From the NCBI GenBank assembly GCA_903927685.1, contig CAIYOB010000923.1:1-24363 (forward strand): 24,363 bases of DNA, in the 5' to 3' direction. The position numbers and the translations under genes were made by a program. Positions 6,845 to 14,551 of this stretch are shown here, in pieces (positions within the stretch are counted from its first letter, which is position 1; each line of letters begins with the position of its first letter). The stretch comes from an uncultured Planctomycetaceae bacterium. Lineage in GTDB: Bacteria; Planctomycetota; Planctomycetia; Pirellulales; Pirellulaceae. The notes beneath the pieces are model-generated. The model was not told the DNA's origin. It was given only the letters and a program-made list of their open reading frames with translations, and made no database searches.

Positions 6845-8350
6845 ATGCGTAGTGAGCGACACCGATACGCCGTGTTTCTCGATCGCGACGGCACCCTGAT
6901 TGAAGACCGCGGACACCTGGCGGACCCCGCGGAAGTCCGCTTCCTCCCGGGCGCCATGAAAGCCCTCCGCCGGCTGCGCGAGGACTTCCAGTTCTTCCTC
7001 GTGACCAACCAGTCCGGCGTGGCCGAGGGAATCGTGACCCGGGAGCAAGTGGAGCGGGTCAATGCCCAGGTGGTGACGGCGTTGGCCGAGGCGGGGCTGG
7101 AGATTACCGCCACGTATGTCTGTCCCCATCATCGCCGCGACGGCTGCCATTGCATCAAGCCCAATCCCCATCTCCTGCACCGCGCGGCCGAGGAGCATGG
7201 CGTCGACTTGCAGCGTTCGTTTGTTGTCGGCGATCATCCCCACGACGTCGAGCTTGCCAGGCGAGTCGGGGCACAGGGGCTTTACGTCTGCACCGGTCAT
7301 GGACTCAAGCACCTTGCTGAACTGCCTGCGGAGGAGGTGGTCGTACCCGACCTGCGGGCAGCGGCGGAGTGGATTCTCTCCCGCTGGCCGCCTTATCGGA
7401 TGCGGCATGGCGTCGGGCGCGCAGCCGAAGTGCTCCGCCGCGGCGGCGTGGTGGCTTTCCCGACCGAGACGGTCTACGGCCTGGGAGCCAACGCGTTCGA
7501 CCGGATTGCCTTGGAACGCGTCTTCGACATCAAGAAGCGACCCCGCTTCGACCCCCTCATTGTCCACGTCGCGGACGCGCGTCAAGCAAGCTGCCTGGTG
7601 AAGGACTTTCCCGCGACCGCCCGCGAACTGGCACGGCGGTTCTGGCCGGGACCGCTCACTCTGGTCCTGCCCAAAATCGACGAGGTCCCCGACATCGTGA
7701 CGGCGGGCCACAAGAGCGTGGCCATCCGGGTTCCCAATCATGCGCTTGCCTTGGGCCTGCTCTGGGCGACCGGAGTGGCGGTGGCGGCGCCAAGTGCCAA
7801 TCTCTTCGGCGGCCTCAGCCCGACCACGGCCGATGATGTGGCCGCGCAACTGGGCGGGGATGTGGACATAATCCTGGACGGGGGACCGTGTGCGATCGGC
7901 GTCGAGTCCACGATTGTCTCTTTTTGCCATGAGCGGCCGACTTTGCTGCGTCCGGGCGGGCTGCCCCTGGAGGAAATCGAGGCAGTCATCGGCCCTCTCG
8001 CGTTGGCCACGCCGACCGACGCCGCTCCGTTGTCACCCGGAAGACTGCCCAGGCACTATGCACCTCGCACGCCGCTCCTGCTCCAGTCGGACGCCAGCAA
8101 CCATCCCGGAACGGACCGCGTCGGCTTGCTGTGCCTCACGAAGCCCGCGGATGCGAGCCGTTTTGCCGCCCTGGAGGCCCTGTCCGAAACCGGCGACTTG
8201 CGCGAGGCGGCGGCCAATCTGTTTCCGGCCCTCCGCCGGCTCGACGCACAAAACCTCAACGCGATTGCCGCTTTCACTCCGCCCGAGTCGGGGCTCGGCC
8301 GGGCGATTGCTGACCGGCTGCGCCGAGCAAGTTGCTCGCCCCGTCGCTAG
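6845..8350 (+). CDS. Fusion: HAD-IIIA phosphatase (GmhB-like) + Sua5/TsaC threonylcarbamoyl-AMP synthase
   Basis: 501 residues in one uninterrupted frame. Residues 1-182 are a HAD phosphatase like GmhB or HisB-N: DRDGT (13-17) with both catalytic Asp, TNQS (54-57), Zn-binding CPHH and CHC (93-103), KPNP (105-108) and the acidic motif around D130/D134. Residues 183-500 are a complete Sua5-type enzyme: FPTETVYGLG (205-214), KRPRFDPL (231-238), APSAN (315-319), ESTIV (354-358), the SPGRLPRHYAP linker (397-407) and a C-terminal Sua5 domain. Sua5/TsaC condenses threonine, ATP and CO2/HCO3- into threonylcarbamoyl-AMP for the tRNA t6A37 modification. The two halves are normally separate proteins. 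No ribosome site precedes the internal Met at 186, so separate translation is unlikely. It is the first gene of the string that ends in accC. The HAD substrate is unknown. Confidence 0.92.
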   Translation: MRSERHRYAVFLDRDGTLIEDRGHLADPAEVRFLPGAMKALRRLREDFQFFLVTNQSGVAEGIVTREQVERVNAQVVTALAEAGLEITATYVCPHHRRDGCHCIKPNPHLLHRAAEEHGVDLQRSFVVGDHPHDVELARRVGAQGLYVCTGHGLKHLAELPAEEVVVPDLRAAAEWILSRWPPYRMRHGVGRAAEVLRRGGVVAFPTETVYGLGANAFDRIALERVFDIKKRPRFDPLIVHVADARQASCLVKDFPATARELARRFWPGPLTLVLPKIDEVPDIVTAGHKSVAIRVPNHALALGLLWATGVAVAAPSANLFGGLSPTTADDVAAQLGGDVDIILDGGPCAIGVESTIVSFCHERPTLLRPGGLPLEEIEAVIGPLALATPTDAAPLSPGRLPRHYAPRTPLLLQSDASNHPGTDRVGLLCLTKPADASRFAALEALSETGDLREAAANLFPALRRLDAQNLNAIAAFTPPESGLGRAIADRLRRASCSPRR

Positions 8351-8381
8351 GAGACCCTTGTCACTGAGGAGGTATCGAACG

Positions 8382-8462
8382 ATGGACCGGGACCAGTTTT
8401 GCCTGGAAATCCACGAACGCCGATTCTCAAGCGGGCCTTCCGGAAAGGAGCACTGCCCATGA
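8382..8462 (+). CDS. 26-residue small ORF, translationally coupled to the next gene
   Basis: ATG 8382 has GAGGAGG nine bases upstream, one of the best ribosome sites in the window. The frame MDRDQFCLEIHERRFSSGPS ends in GKEHCP and a TGA at 8460-8462. Its stop overlaps the ATG of the next gene in ATGA (8459-8462), the classic coupling overlap. It lies 31 bases after the Sua5 stop. It could be a real small protein (two Cys, highly charged) or a leader whose translation opens the next gene. I know no family for it. Confidence 0.5.
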   Translation: MDRDQFCLEIHERRFSSGPSGKEHCP

Positions 8463-8809
8463 ATGACAACACCGAGGTCATTCCCCTCGACGCGGATACA
8501 CTGGAAGTGCGGTATTACGACGCTGGCAGGCCCGGCACATACCGCTGTTGGAAGATCCCGCTGCACGAAGCACGCGACCTTGTGCGTTGGTGGGCCGAGA
8601 CGGGGGCCCGCGTAGGTGCCGCCCGCCTGCCGCGTGACGCCCAGCGCGTCGGTAGCATCCTGGTGTCCTTCCTGAGCGTCAACCAAGTCTACGCCCTCGG
8701 CTGCGACGAACGTGGCTGGCCCCGCATCACGGGCTACCAATTGCCGCGGGATGCCGTCGCTTTTCTGGATGCTTGGCTGCTTCGAAACGCGGGCCCATGC
8801 ACCGCTTAG
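8459..8809 (+). CDS. Hypothetical protein in the carbonic anhydrase operon
   Basis: 116 residues, not recognised. The start is set by AAGGAG nine bases upstream of ATG 8459; an in-frame ATG at 8399 would run through the small ORF and has no ribosome site. There is no signal peptide or membrane segment. It looks like a compact alpha/beta protein: TLEVRYYDAGRPGTYRCWKI, a Trp-rich helix (EARDLVRWWAETGARVG), then RVGSILVSFLSVNQVYAL and a last helix (RDAVAFLDAWLLRNAG). It lies 12 bases before the carbonic anhydrase gene, so it is very likely made together with it. A role as partner or regulator of carbonic anhydrase or of the transporter is possible but only inferred from position. Confidence 0.75.
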   Translation: MNDNTEVIPLDADTLEVRYYDAGRPGTYRCWKIPLHEARDLVRWWAETGARVGAARLPRDAQRVGSILVSFLSVNQVYALGCDERGWPRITGYQLPRDAVAFLDAWLLRNAGPCTA

Positions 8810-8821
8810 GAGAGGATCGTC

Positions 8822-9493
8822 ATGCAAAAACTACTGCACGGAATTCACCACTTCCAGGACAACGTCTTCAGTTCGCAGCGCGAGTTGTTCGAACGTCTGG
8901 CAGAAGGCCAACACCCTGAGGCCCTGTTCATCACCTGCTCCGACTCGCGGATCAGTCCCAATTTGATCACCCAGACCGAGCCCGGCGAGCTGTTCATCAT
9001 CCGGAATGCCGGCAACCTCGTGCCTCCGTATGGCGCCGCGAACGGCGGCGAGGGAGCGACAATCGAGTTCGCGGTGGTGGGCTTGGGCATCCAGCACATC
9101 ATTGTCTGTGGACACTCCCATTGCGGCGCCATGAGGGGGCTGCTGCATCCCGAATGTCTGACTGGGATGCCGCTGATGGCTGCCTGGCTCGGCCATGCCG
9201 AGGCGACGCGGCGGATCGCCCGGCAGAAGTACGAGGACCGTCCTGCGGAGGCGCTGCTGAACGTGGCCATTCAGGAAAACGTGCTTGTCCAGCTGGAGAA
9301 CTTGCGGACTTACCCTGCCGTCGCGGCCGGTTTGGCCCGCGGCAAGCTGAAGTTGCACGCCTGGGTGTACAAGATGGAAACCGGCCAGGTGTTCGCCTAC
9401 GACCTGGAGCGGGGACAGTTCGCGCCGTTGACGGGAATCTCGCCCGCGCCGGTACCGCCTCCGGCCAGACTGACTGCGATGCACTCCATCTGA
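8822..9493 (+). CDS. Beta-class carbonic anhydrase
   Basis: 223 residues, typical for the family. The enzyme interconverts CO2 and HCO3- in the cytoplasm. Zn ligands are visible: Cys39 in CSDSR (39-43, which also gives the catalytic Asp41/Arg43 pair), His98 and Cys101 in GHSHCGA. The NAGN motif (62-65) and [15 protein letters not shown] (75-89) are also conserved. Residues 200 onward form a short Pro-rich tail. AGAGGA precedes ATG 8822. The gene is followed 42 bases later by a SulP transporter and then by accC, so it probably keeps HCO3- in balance for carboxylation and perhaps for the fused Sua5 enzyme upstream. Confidence 0.96.
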   Translation: MQKLLHGIHHFQDNVFSSQRELFERLAEGQHPEALFITCSDSRISPNLITQTEPGELFIIRNAGNLVPPYGAANGGEGATIEFAVVGLGIQHIIVCGHSHCGAMRGLLHPECLTGMPLMAAWLGHAEATRRIARQKYEDRPAEALLNVAIQENVLVQLENLRTYPAVAAGLARGKLKLHAWVYKMETGQVFAYDLERGQFAPLTGISPAPVPPPARLTAMHSI

Positions 9494-9535
9494 TGGGCGA
9501 TCCCCGGGGGACCTTCCGGAAAGGACTGATCTGGT

Positions 9536-11578
9536 ATGGATAACACCCAACCCGCCGGCGCCACGCCGGACAGATTCGGATTTTTCAAGCCAGATCTCCT
9601 GGCCTCGGTTGTCGTGTTCTTGGTGGCCCTGCCCTTGTGTATGGGCGTCGCCATTGCGTCGGGCGTCCCGCCGGAGAAGGCCGCGGCCGTGGGCCTCATC
9701 ACGGGGATCGTCGGCGGACTGGTGGTGGGCTTGCTGGCCGGCTGTCCGCTGCAAGTCAGCGGCCCGGCCGCCGGTCTGGCGGTGATCGTCGGCCAGCTCA
9801 TTGCGGAACACGGCTTCGCCACCCTGGGCCTGATCGTGATGATCGCCGGGGCGGTGCAATTCCTCGCCGGCCTGTTTCGCCTGGGGCAGTGGTTTCGGGC
9901 CATGTCTCCGGCGGTCATCCAGGGCATGTTGGCCGGCATCGGCATGTTGATCTTCGCCGGCCAGTTTCACGTCATGGTCGACGATCAACCCCCGGGCAGC
10001 GGCATCAAGTTCGGCGGGATCATCAACCTCTACACCATTCCCGAGGCGATTTGGAAGGGTTTGCTGGAAGACGCCCATCAGGGCGCCGCGGGGATTGGCG
10101 TGCTGACGATCCTGGCCATCGTCGGCTGGACGTTGTTGGCACCGAAGAAGCTGAAGATCGTGCCGGCTCCCCTGTTCGCCGTCCTGCTGGCCGCGGCCGT
10201 CGCTGCCGCGCTGCGGCTGGACATTCGCTACATCAGCGTTCCGGACAATCTCGCGGACGCCATTGCGCTGCCGGCGGCAGGGGACTGGCACCGGCTCCTT
10301 GACTGGTCGATCCTGGGGGCGGGTCTGACCTTGGCGTTCGTCGCCAGCGCCGAATCGTTGCTGACGGCCACGGCGGCCGACGCCATGCAGCAGCACGCGC
10401 CTCGGACCAGGTATGACCGCGAGTTGGTCGCGCAAGGGGCGGGCAATCTGGTCTGCGGTCTGCTGGGGGCGCTGCCGATGACGGGCGTCATCGTGCGCAC
10501 TTCCGCCAACATCCACGCCGGGGGCCGCACGCGGGCATCCACCATGCTGCACGGCCTCTGGCTGCTGGTCTTCGCCGCGCTGTTCCCCCAAGTCCTGCGC
10601 TTGATTCCCATTGCCAGTCTCGCGGCCATCCTGGTGTACACCGGCTGGAAGCTGATGAACCCCAAGGCGGTGCGCGCCCTGTGGCAGTATGGCAAGGGCG
10701 AGGCGGCCATATACGCCGCGACCCTGGCCACCATCGTGATCGCCGATCTGCTCACCGGCATCCTGGTTGGCCTGGGCCTGGCGCTGGCCAAGCTGTTGTA
10801 CACGTTCTCGCACCTCGTCGCACGACTCGCGGCGGAGAATGGCCGCACCGTCCTGTACCTGAAAGGGGCTGCCACTTTCATTCGGTTGCCCAAGCTGGCC
10901 GCCATCCTGCAAGAAGTTCCGGCCAGCACCGAACTCCATGTCCATTTCGAGGAGCTGACGTACATCGATCACGGCTGTTTGGATTTGCTCATCCATTGGG
11001 AGAAACAGCACGAGGCGACGGGCGGTCGCCTGGTGATCGACTGGGAAAGCCTGACGGCCCGGTTTCGCCCGTACGGACAAGACCTCGGCGAAGCCCCGGG
11101 CCGGCCGGTCCCGAGTTCGGCCACGGAACCGCAAGCAAAGTCCGCTTTCCCCATCAAGACCATTCTGCACCCGACGGACTTTTCCGAGCATGCGACGTTT
11201 GCCTTCCAGCAGGCCTGCGCGATCGCCCGGGAGCATGGGGCGCGGCTGATCGTCCTGCACGTCTGCCCGTCGGCCGCAGCCGCCAGCGAAATTGAAGCGG
11301 CCATGTTGCCGTCGGAAGCGGACAAAGAACTGCTGCGGGCGGAACTGAGCCGGCTGCAGCCCCGGGACCCCAAGGTGCGTGTGGAGCATCTGCTTCAAGC
11401 AGGCGAACCGGTGGAGGAGATCTTGCGGGTGGCCCGTGAAGGTCCCTGCGATCTGATCGTCATGGGCACCCACGGGCGGACCGGACTGAGCCGGCTGCTC
11501 ATGGGCAGCGTGGCCGAAGCGGTCGTGAGAACCGCGTCCTGTCCGGTGGTGACCATCAAGACTCAATGCGGGCAATGA
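9536..11578 (+). CDS. SulP-family anion transporter with STAS and UspA domains, probable bicarbonate transporter
   Basis: 680 residues. Residues 15-430 form the SulP membrane domain: KPDLLASVVVFLVALPLCMG, ASGVPP, QVSGPAAGLAV (73-83) and the AESLLT/ANIHAGGRTRASTMLHG core (272-340). A STAS domain follows (about 436-505); at its usual Ser/Thr site it reads YIDHGCLD, with His-Gly in place of Ser. After a Pro-rich linker, a universal stress domain (539-675) carries the ATP-binding pattern G644-x2-G647-x9-G657-S658. SulP proteins carry sulfate, bicarbonate or other anions; the flanking carbonic anhydrase and biotin carboxylase favour HCO3-, but the substrate cannot be read from sequence. The UspA tail is an addition that could sense ATP or stress. 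AAGGA lies 11 bases before ATG 9536. Confidence 0.92.
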   Translation: MDNTQPAGATPDRFGFFKPDLLASVVVFLVALPLCMGVAIASGVPPEKAAAVGLITGIVGGLVVGLLAGCPLQVSGPAAGLAVIVGQLIAEHGFATLGLIVMIAGAVQFLAGLFRLGQWFRAMSPAVIQGMLAGIGMLIFAGQFHVMVDDQPPGSGIKFGGIINLYTIPEAIWKGLLEDAHQGAAGIGVLTILAIVGWTLLAPKKLKIVPAPLFAVLLAAAVAAALRLDIRYISVPDNLADAIALPAAGDWHRLLDWSILGAGLTLAFVASAESLLTATAADAMQQHAPRTRYDRELVAQGAGNLVCGLLGALPMTGVIVRTSANIHAGGRTRASTMLHGLWLLVFAALFPQVLRLIPIASLAAILVYTGWKLMNPKAVRALWQYGKGEAAIYAATLATIVIADLLTGILVGLGLALAKLLYTFSHLVARLAAENGRTVLYLKGAATFIRLPKLAAILQEVPASTELHVHFEELTYIDHGCLDLLIHWEKQHEATGGRLVIDWESLTARFRPYGQDLGEAPGRPVPSSATEPQAKSAFPIKTILHPTDFSEHATFAFQQACAIAREHGARLIVLHVCPSAAAASEIEAAMLPSEADKELLRAELSRLQPRDPKVRVEHLLQAGEPVEEILRVAREGPCDLIVMGTHGRTGLSRLLMGSVAEAVVRTASCPVVTIKTQCGQ

Positions 11579-11581
11579 ATC

Positions 11582-12979
11582 ATGAATCCGACACTACTCA
11601 CCCCGCCGAATCGTCCGTCGCCGACGATCCAACGCGTGCTGATCGCGAACCGCGGGGAGATCGCCGTCCGCGTGATTCGGGGCTGTCACAAGCTGGGCTT
11701 GGAGACCGTCGCGGTCTATTCCGAGGCCGACCGGGACGCGCTGCACGTGCGGTTGGCGAATCAGGCCGTGTGCATCGGGCCGCCGCGGGGCCGCGACAGC
11801 TATCTGAAGGTGGTCCGCGTCCTGAGTGCGGCCGAGATTACCGGATGCGACGCCATTCATCCCGGCTACGGGTTCTTGTCGGAGAACGCCCACTTTGCCG
11901 AGGCGTGCGAAGCCTGCGGGTTCGTGTTCATCGGGCCGCCGCCGCAGGCGATTGCCTCGATGGGCGACAAATCGGTCGCGCGGGAAACCGTGCAGAAAGC
12001 CGGGGCGCCGATCATGCCCGGCAGCGACGGCCCCGTCGCCTCGGCGGCCGACGCCCGCAAGGTAGCGCAGGCCATCGGCTTTCCGGTGATCGTCAAGGCG
12101 TCGGCAGGTGGTGGCGGCCGCGGGATGCGCATCGCACGCTCGCCGGATGAACTCGAGAAGATGTTCGCCACGGCCCAAGCCGAAGCCGGAGCCGCTTTCG
12201 GCCGCTCCGACGTTTATCTCGAAAAGTACCTGGACCGGGCACGGCACGTCGAGATTCAGGTCCTGGCCGATGCGCACGGCAATTGCGTTTACCTCGGCGA
12301 GCGCGATTGTTCAACGCAGCGCCGACACCAGAAACTGATCGAGGAGAGCCCTTCGCCGGTCCTGACTGCCGATCTTCGCCGCCAGATGGGCGAAGCGGCG
12401 GTGAAGACGGCCCAAGCCGTGGGCTACCGCAGCGCCGGCACCGTCGAGTGCCTGGTCGGCGAAGACGGCTTCTGGTGCTTTATGGAGATGAACACGCGGT
12501 TGCAGGTCGAACACCCGGTCACGGAGATGGTCACCGGAGTCGATATCGTCGAGCAACAGCTGCGCATTGCGCAGGGACACCCCCTGCCATTCCGGCAGGA
12601 GGACATCCAGTATCGTGGGCACGCCCTCGAATGCCGCATCAATGCCGAAGACCCGGCCCAGGGTTTCCGCCCGTGTCCCGGTTTGATCGAGAGATTCTCG
12701 GCGCCGAATAACGCGCGGTGCCGTGTGGATACGCACCTGTACGACGGCTACCGCGTCCCCAGTCACTACGACTCGCTGATCGCCAAGGTCATCACGCATG
12801 GCAAAGATCGAGCCACGGCGATCGGACAAATGGACGTGATCCTGCGCACGATGCGAATCGAGGGCATCGCCACCACGGTGCCGTTTCATCTGGCCTTGCT
12901 GGCCGAGCCGGCCTTCCGCGAAGGCAAAGTCCATACGCAGTTCGTCGAGAACGACTTCTTGCCAACCTACCGTTCGTAG
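11582..12979 (+). CDS. accC: Biotin carboxylase (acetyl-CoA carboxylase subunit AccC)
   Basis: 465 residues, about 16 more than E. coli AccC because of an N-terminal extension. It uses ATP and HCO3- to carboxylate biotin on BCCP, the first half-reaction of acetyl-CoA carboxylase. Motifs: IANRGE (21-26), HPGYGFLSEN (93-102), the Gly-rich ATP loop AGGGGRGM (175-182), RRHQKLIEE (247-255) and the active-site stretch EMNTRLQVEHPVTE (302-315). The ATG at 11582 lies three bases after the SulP stop without a clear ribosome site, so it is probably coupled to translation of the transporter gene. Unusually, no accB (biotin carrier) is adjacent. Another biotin-dependent carboxylase could be the real partner; the extended N-terminus leaves that open. 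Confidence 0.95.
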   Translation: MNPTLLTPPNRPSPTIQRVLIANRGEIAVRVIRGCHKLGLETVAVYSEADRDALHVRLANQAVCIGPPRGRDSYLKVVRVLSAAEITGCDAIHPGYGFLSENAHFAEACEACGFVFIGPPPQAIASMGDKSVARETVQKAGAPIMPGSDGPVASAADARKVAQAIGFPVIVKASAGGGGRGMRIARSPDELEKMFATAQAEAGAAFGRSDVYLEKYLDRARHVEIQVLADAHGNCVYLGERDCSTQRRHQKLIEESPSPVLTADLRRQMGEAAVKTAQAVGYRSAGTVECLVGEDGFWCFMEMNTRLQVEHPVTEMVTGVDIVEQQLRIAQGHPLPFRQEDIQYRGHALECRINAEDPAQGFRPCPGLIERFSAPNNARCRVDTHLYDGYRVPSHYDSLIAKVITHGKDRATAIGQMDVILRTMRIEGIATTVPFHLALLAEPAFREGKVHTQFVENDFLPTYRS

Positions 12980-13127
12980 TCGCTGCGGGCCGCGGATTCC
13001 GCGAAGAAAAGCGGGAGACGGGTCGGCGCAGAAGAGGGCTCGCCGGGATGTGTTGTCGCGGGGTCTCGACCCTGGTGCAATCCTGTCAATCACGATCGTT
13101 CTCCGGCGATGAAGTCACGGAGGTTGC

Positions 13128-13649
13128 GTGTCGACAGCGACCTTATCAGTTAGCCAGAACGTGTTTCAACGCCTCCACGAGCTTTCGGCCCGCGCCGGAG
13201 AACCTGCGGAAATCGTCCTTGATCGGGCGCTGGCCGCCTACGCAGCCAAGTTGCTTGCCGGAGGTTGCCAGGGGACCGAGCCGCGAACCGCTTTCGAGGC
13301 GGAGTTGCTCGACGACCCGGGACGAATTCGCCTGCCGCCCCGGGATGTGCAGGCTGTGACTGCGCGCGTCGTCGCCGCTGGGCGTCTACCCGGTCACCGC
13401 GCGGGCGTTGTGCGGTCGACTCGAGGCTGCCCCTCTGCCGCCAATCCCGTTGGATGGAGGTCGTCCGACGGCCGAACCCGTGAAATCAAACGTGACTCCC
13501 TAGGGGAAACGAACAATCGCAGTTCTCCCAGGGAAATACGCAAGCGGACGGAAAGTGGGTGCAACCAGTGGGTGACACTTCCGGCGATGGCAGCCCCTCG
13601 GACCCGCATTAGCCGACGGGCTGCAAGCCTGCTCGGTGGCCCTGGATGA
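13128..13649 (+). CDS. Hypothetical protein, ribbon-helix-helix-like N-terminus, possibly frameshifted
   Basis: A GTG at 13128 has GGAGG four bases upstream, a credible start. The first 40 residues (TLSVSQNVFQRLHELSARAG then EIVLDRALAAYAAKL) look like a ribbon-helix-helix or similar small helical domain. The middle (FEAELLDDPGRIRLPPRDVQ) still reads as protein. After about 13380 the frame turns into Arg/Ser-rich, low-quality sequence. In the +1 frame, entered by skipping one G in GGG at 13380-13382, it continues as AAGVYPVTARALCGRLEAAP and stops at 13503, giving 124 residues. So either the real protein ends at 13503 after a one-base insertion, or the gene is decaying. I cannot assign a function. 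Confidence 0.4.
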   Translation: MSTATLSVSQNVFQRLHELSARAGEPAEIVLDRALAAYAAKLLAGGCQGTEPRTAFEAELLDDPGRIRLPPRDVQAVTARVVAAGRLPGHRAGVVRSTRGCPSAANPVGWRSSDGRTREIKRDSLGETNNRSSPREIRKRTESGCNQWVTLPAMAAPRTRISRRAASLLGGPG

Positions 13650-13816
13650 AGCGACAGCGGCCGGCATCTTGGCCCTGGTCAAGGCGGCCGGTGTCTCGAC
13701 CTGACGACAGCACAACACGACCGGCAGCGGCCCGGCCGGCGGCTGTCTGCGATCCCCAGGACGCCGGCGGAACGGATGCGATGATGAACACGACCACGGA
13801 CGGCCGAGCAAAACGC
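13650..13816. other. Non-coding stretch with a possible gene remnant
   Basis: Convergent gap between the ORF at 13128 and the minus-strand zinc-ribbon gene. A frame open at 13576-13704 reads ADGLQACSVALDEATAAGIL then ALVKAAGVST and a stop. It looks more like protein than its surroundings but has no start or ribosome site, so it may be the decayed end of a gene. No terminator with a T-run is visible. Confidence 0.25.
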
Positions 13817-14551
13817 CTATTGGACAAAGTCACTAGCTACCCAAACAGACGATCCCGACGACGACCCGGACATGAGGCGAACCTCAGAATGGAAGATACC
13901 GCGGTCAATCAGTTTCGCCTCGGTTCCGCCGGTGATGATGAGCAACCGCCCCTGAACCATCATTTGTCCAAGACCGGCGTTATCCTTGGCGACCGAGAGT
14001 TGAGTGATACGGTCGAGATCATTTTCGGTGCGACCTGCAAACACATCTTCCTTGAAACGAAAGCTGTCGCCCAAGGAAACCACGCTGCCCCCGACGGCAG
14101 CGCCGGAACGCGCGCCCGAGCGATCTGAAAACAGCCCCCCGCACATCATTAGACACGGGAGGCCAACCAGCAGCCCCAGCGCAACGACCACGATGGTGGC
14201 GGTTGACGTTCCTTGCTTCGCTGGCTTCTGGCCGGCAAGGCGGCGAGACTGGACAGGCACGCCGAATTCTGCGGCGGCGGGCAGGCTGGGATTTACGGCT
14301 TGGACAGGAAGCGGCACGGCTGGTTGTGGGTGGGCAGGCATCGGCACGCGCAGGCTTCCACCGCAAGCGGGGCAGATGACCGGGTTACCGGCCCTCGATA
14401 CATCATCCACCAGAAGCTGGCCACAACGCGGACAGTGGAACTCCAAAGGGATGCGCAGGGAGCGGCGACAGGAAGGGCAAACGACGGCCCTACCCGCCTT
14501 GGATGCGTCATCGGTCAACAGTTGGTTGCAGTGTGGGCAGTTGAAGTTCAT
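13817..14551 (-). CDS. Double zinc-ribbon membrane protein
   Basis: 244 residues from ATG 14551; an in-frame start farther upstream would add 80 residues of non-coding character. Two tandem zinc ribbons open the protein: CPHC and CPSC (NFNCPHCNQLL, VVCPSCRRSL), then CPRC and CPAC (FHCPRCGQLL, VICPACGGSL). Each spans about 27 residues and they are clear duplicates. A Pro/Ala-rich linker leads to one membrane segment (TATIVVVALGLLVGLPCLMM, around residues 140-160). A C-terminal domain of about 85 residues begins GGSVVSLGDSFRFKEDVF and contains LIITGGTEAKLID. The zinc part should face the cytoplasm and the C-terminal part the far side of the membrane. The function is unknown. Confidence 0.7.
   Translation of the reverse strand: MNFNCPHCNQLLTDDASKAGRAVVCPSCRRSLRIPLEFHCPRCGQLLVDDVSRAGNPVICPACGGSLRVPMPAHPQPAVPLPVQAVNPSLPAAAEFGVPVQSRRLAGQKPAKQGTSTATIVVVALGLLVGLPCLMMCGGLFSDRSGARSGAAVGGSVVSLGDSFRFKEDVFAGRTENDLDRITQLSVAKDNAGLGQMMVQGRLLIITGGTEAKLIDRGIFHSEVRLMSGSSSGSSVWVASDFVQ

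Noticed and set aside
6674..7930. Minus-strand open frame opposite the HAD-Sua5 fusion
   Set aside because: The plus strand carries every HAD and Sua5 catalytic motif; the antisense frame has none.
8831..11575. Minus-strand open frame of over 900 codons opposite carbonic anhydrase and SulP
   Set aside because: Both opposite genes have complete family motifs; the antisense frame has no recognisable domain.
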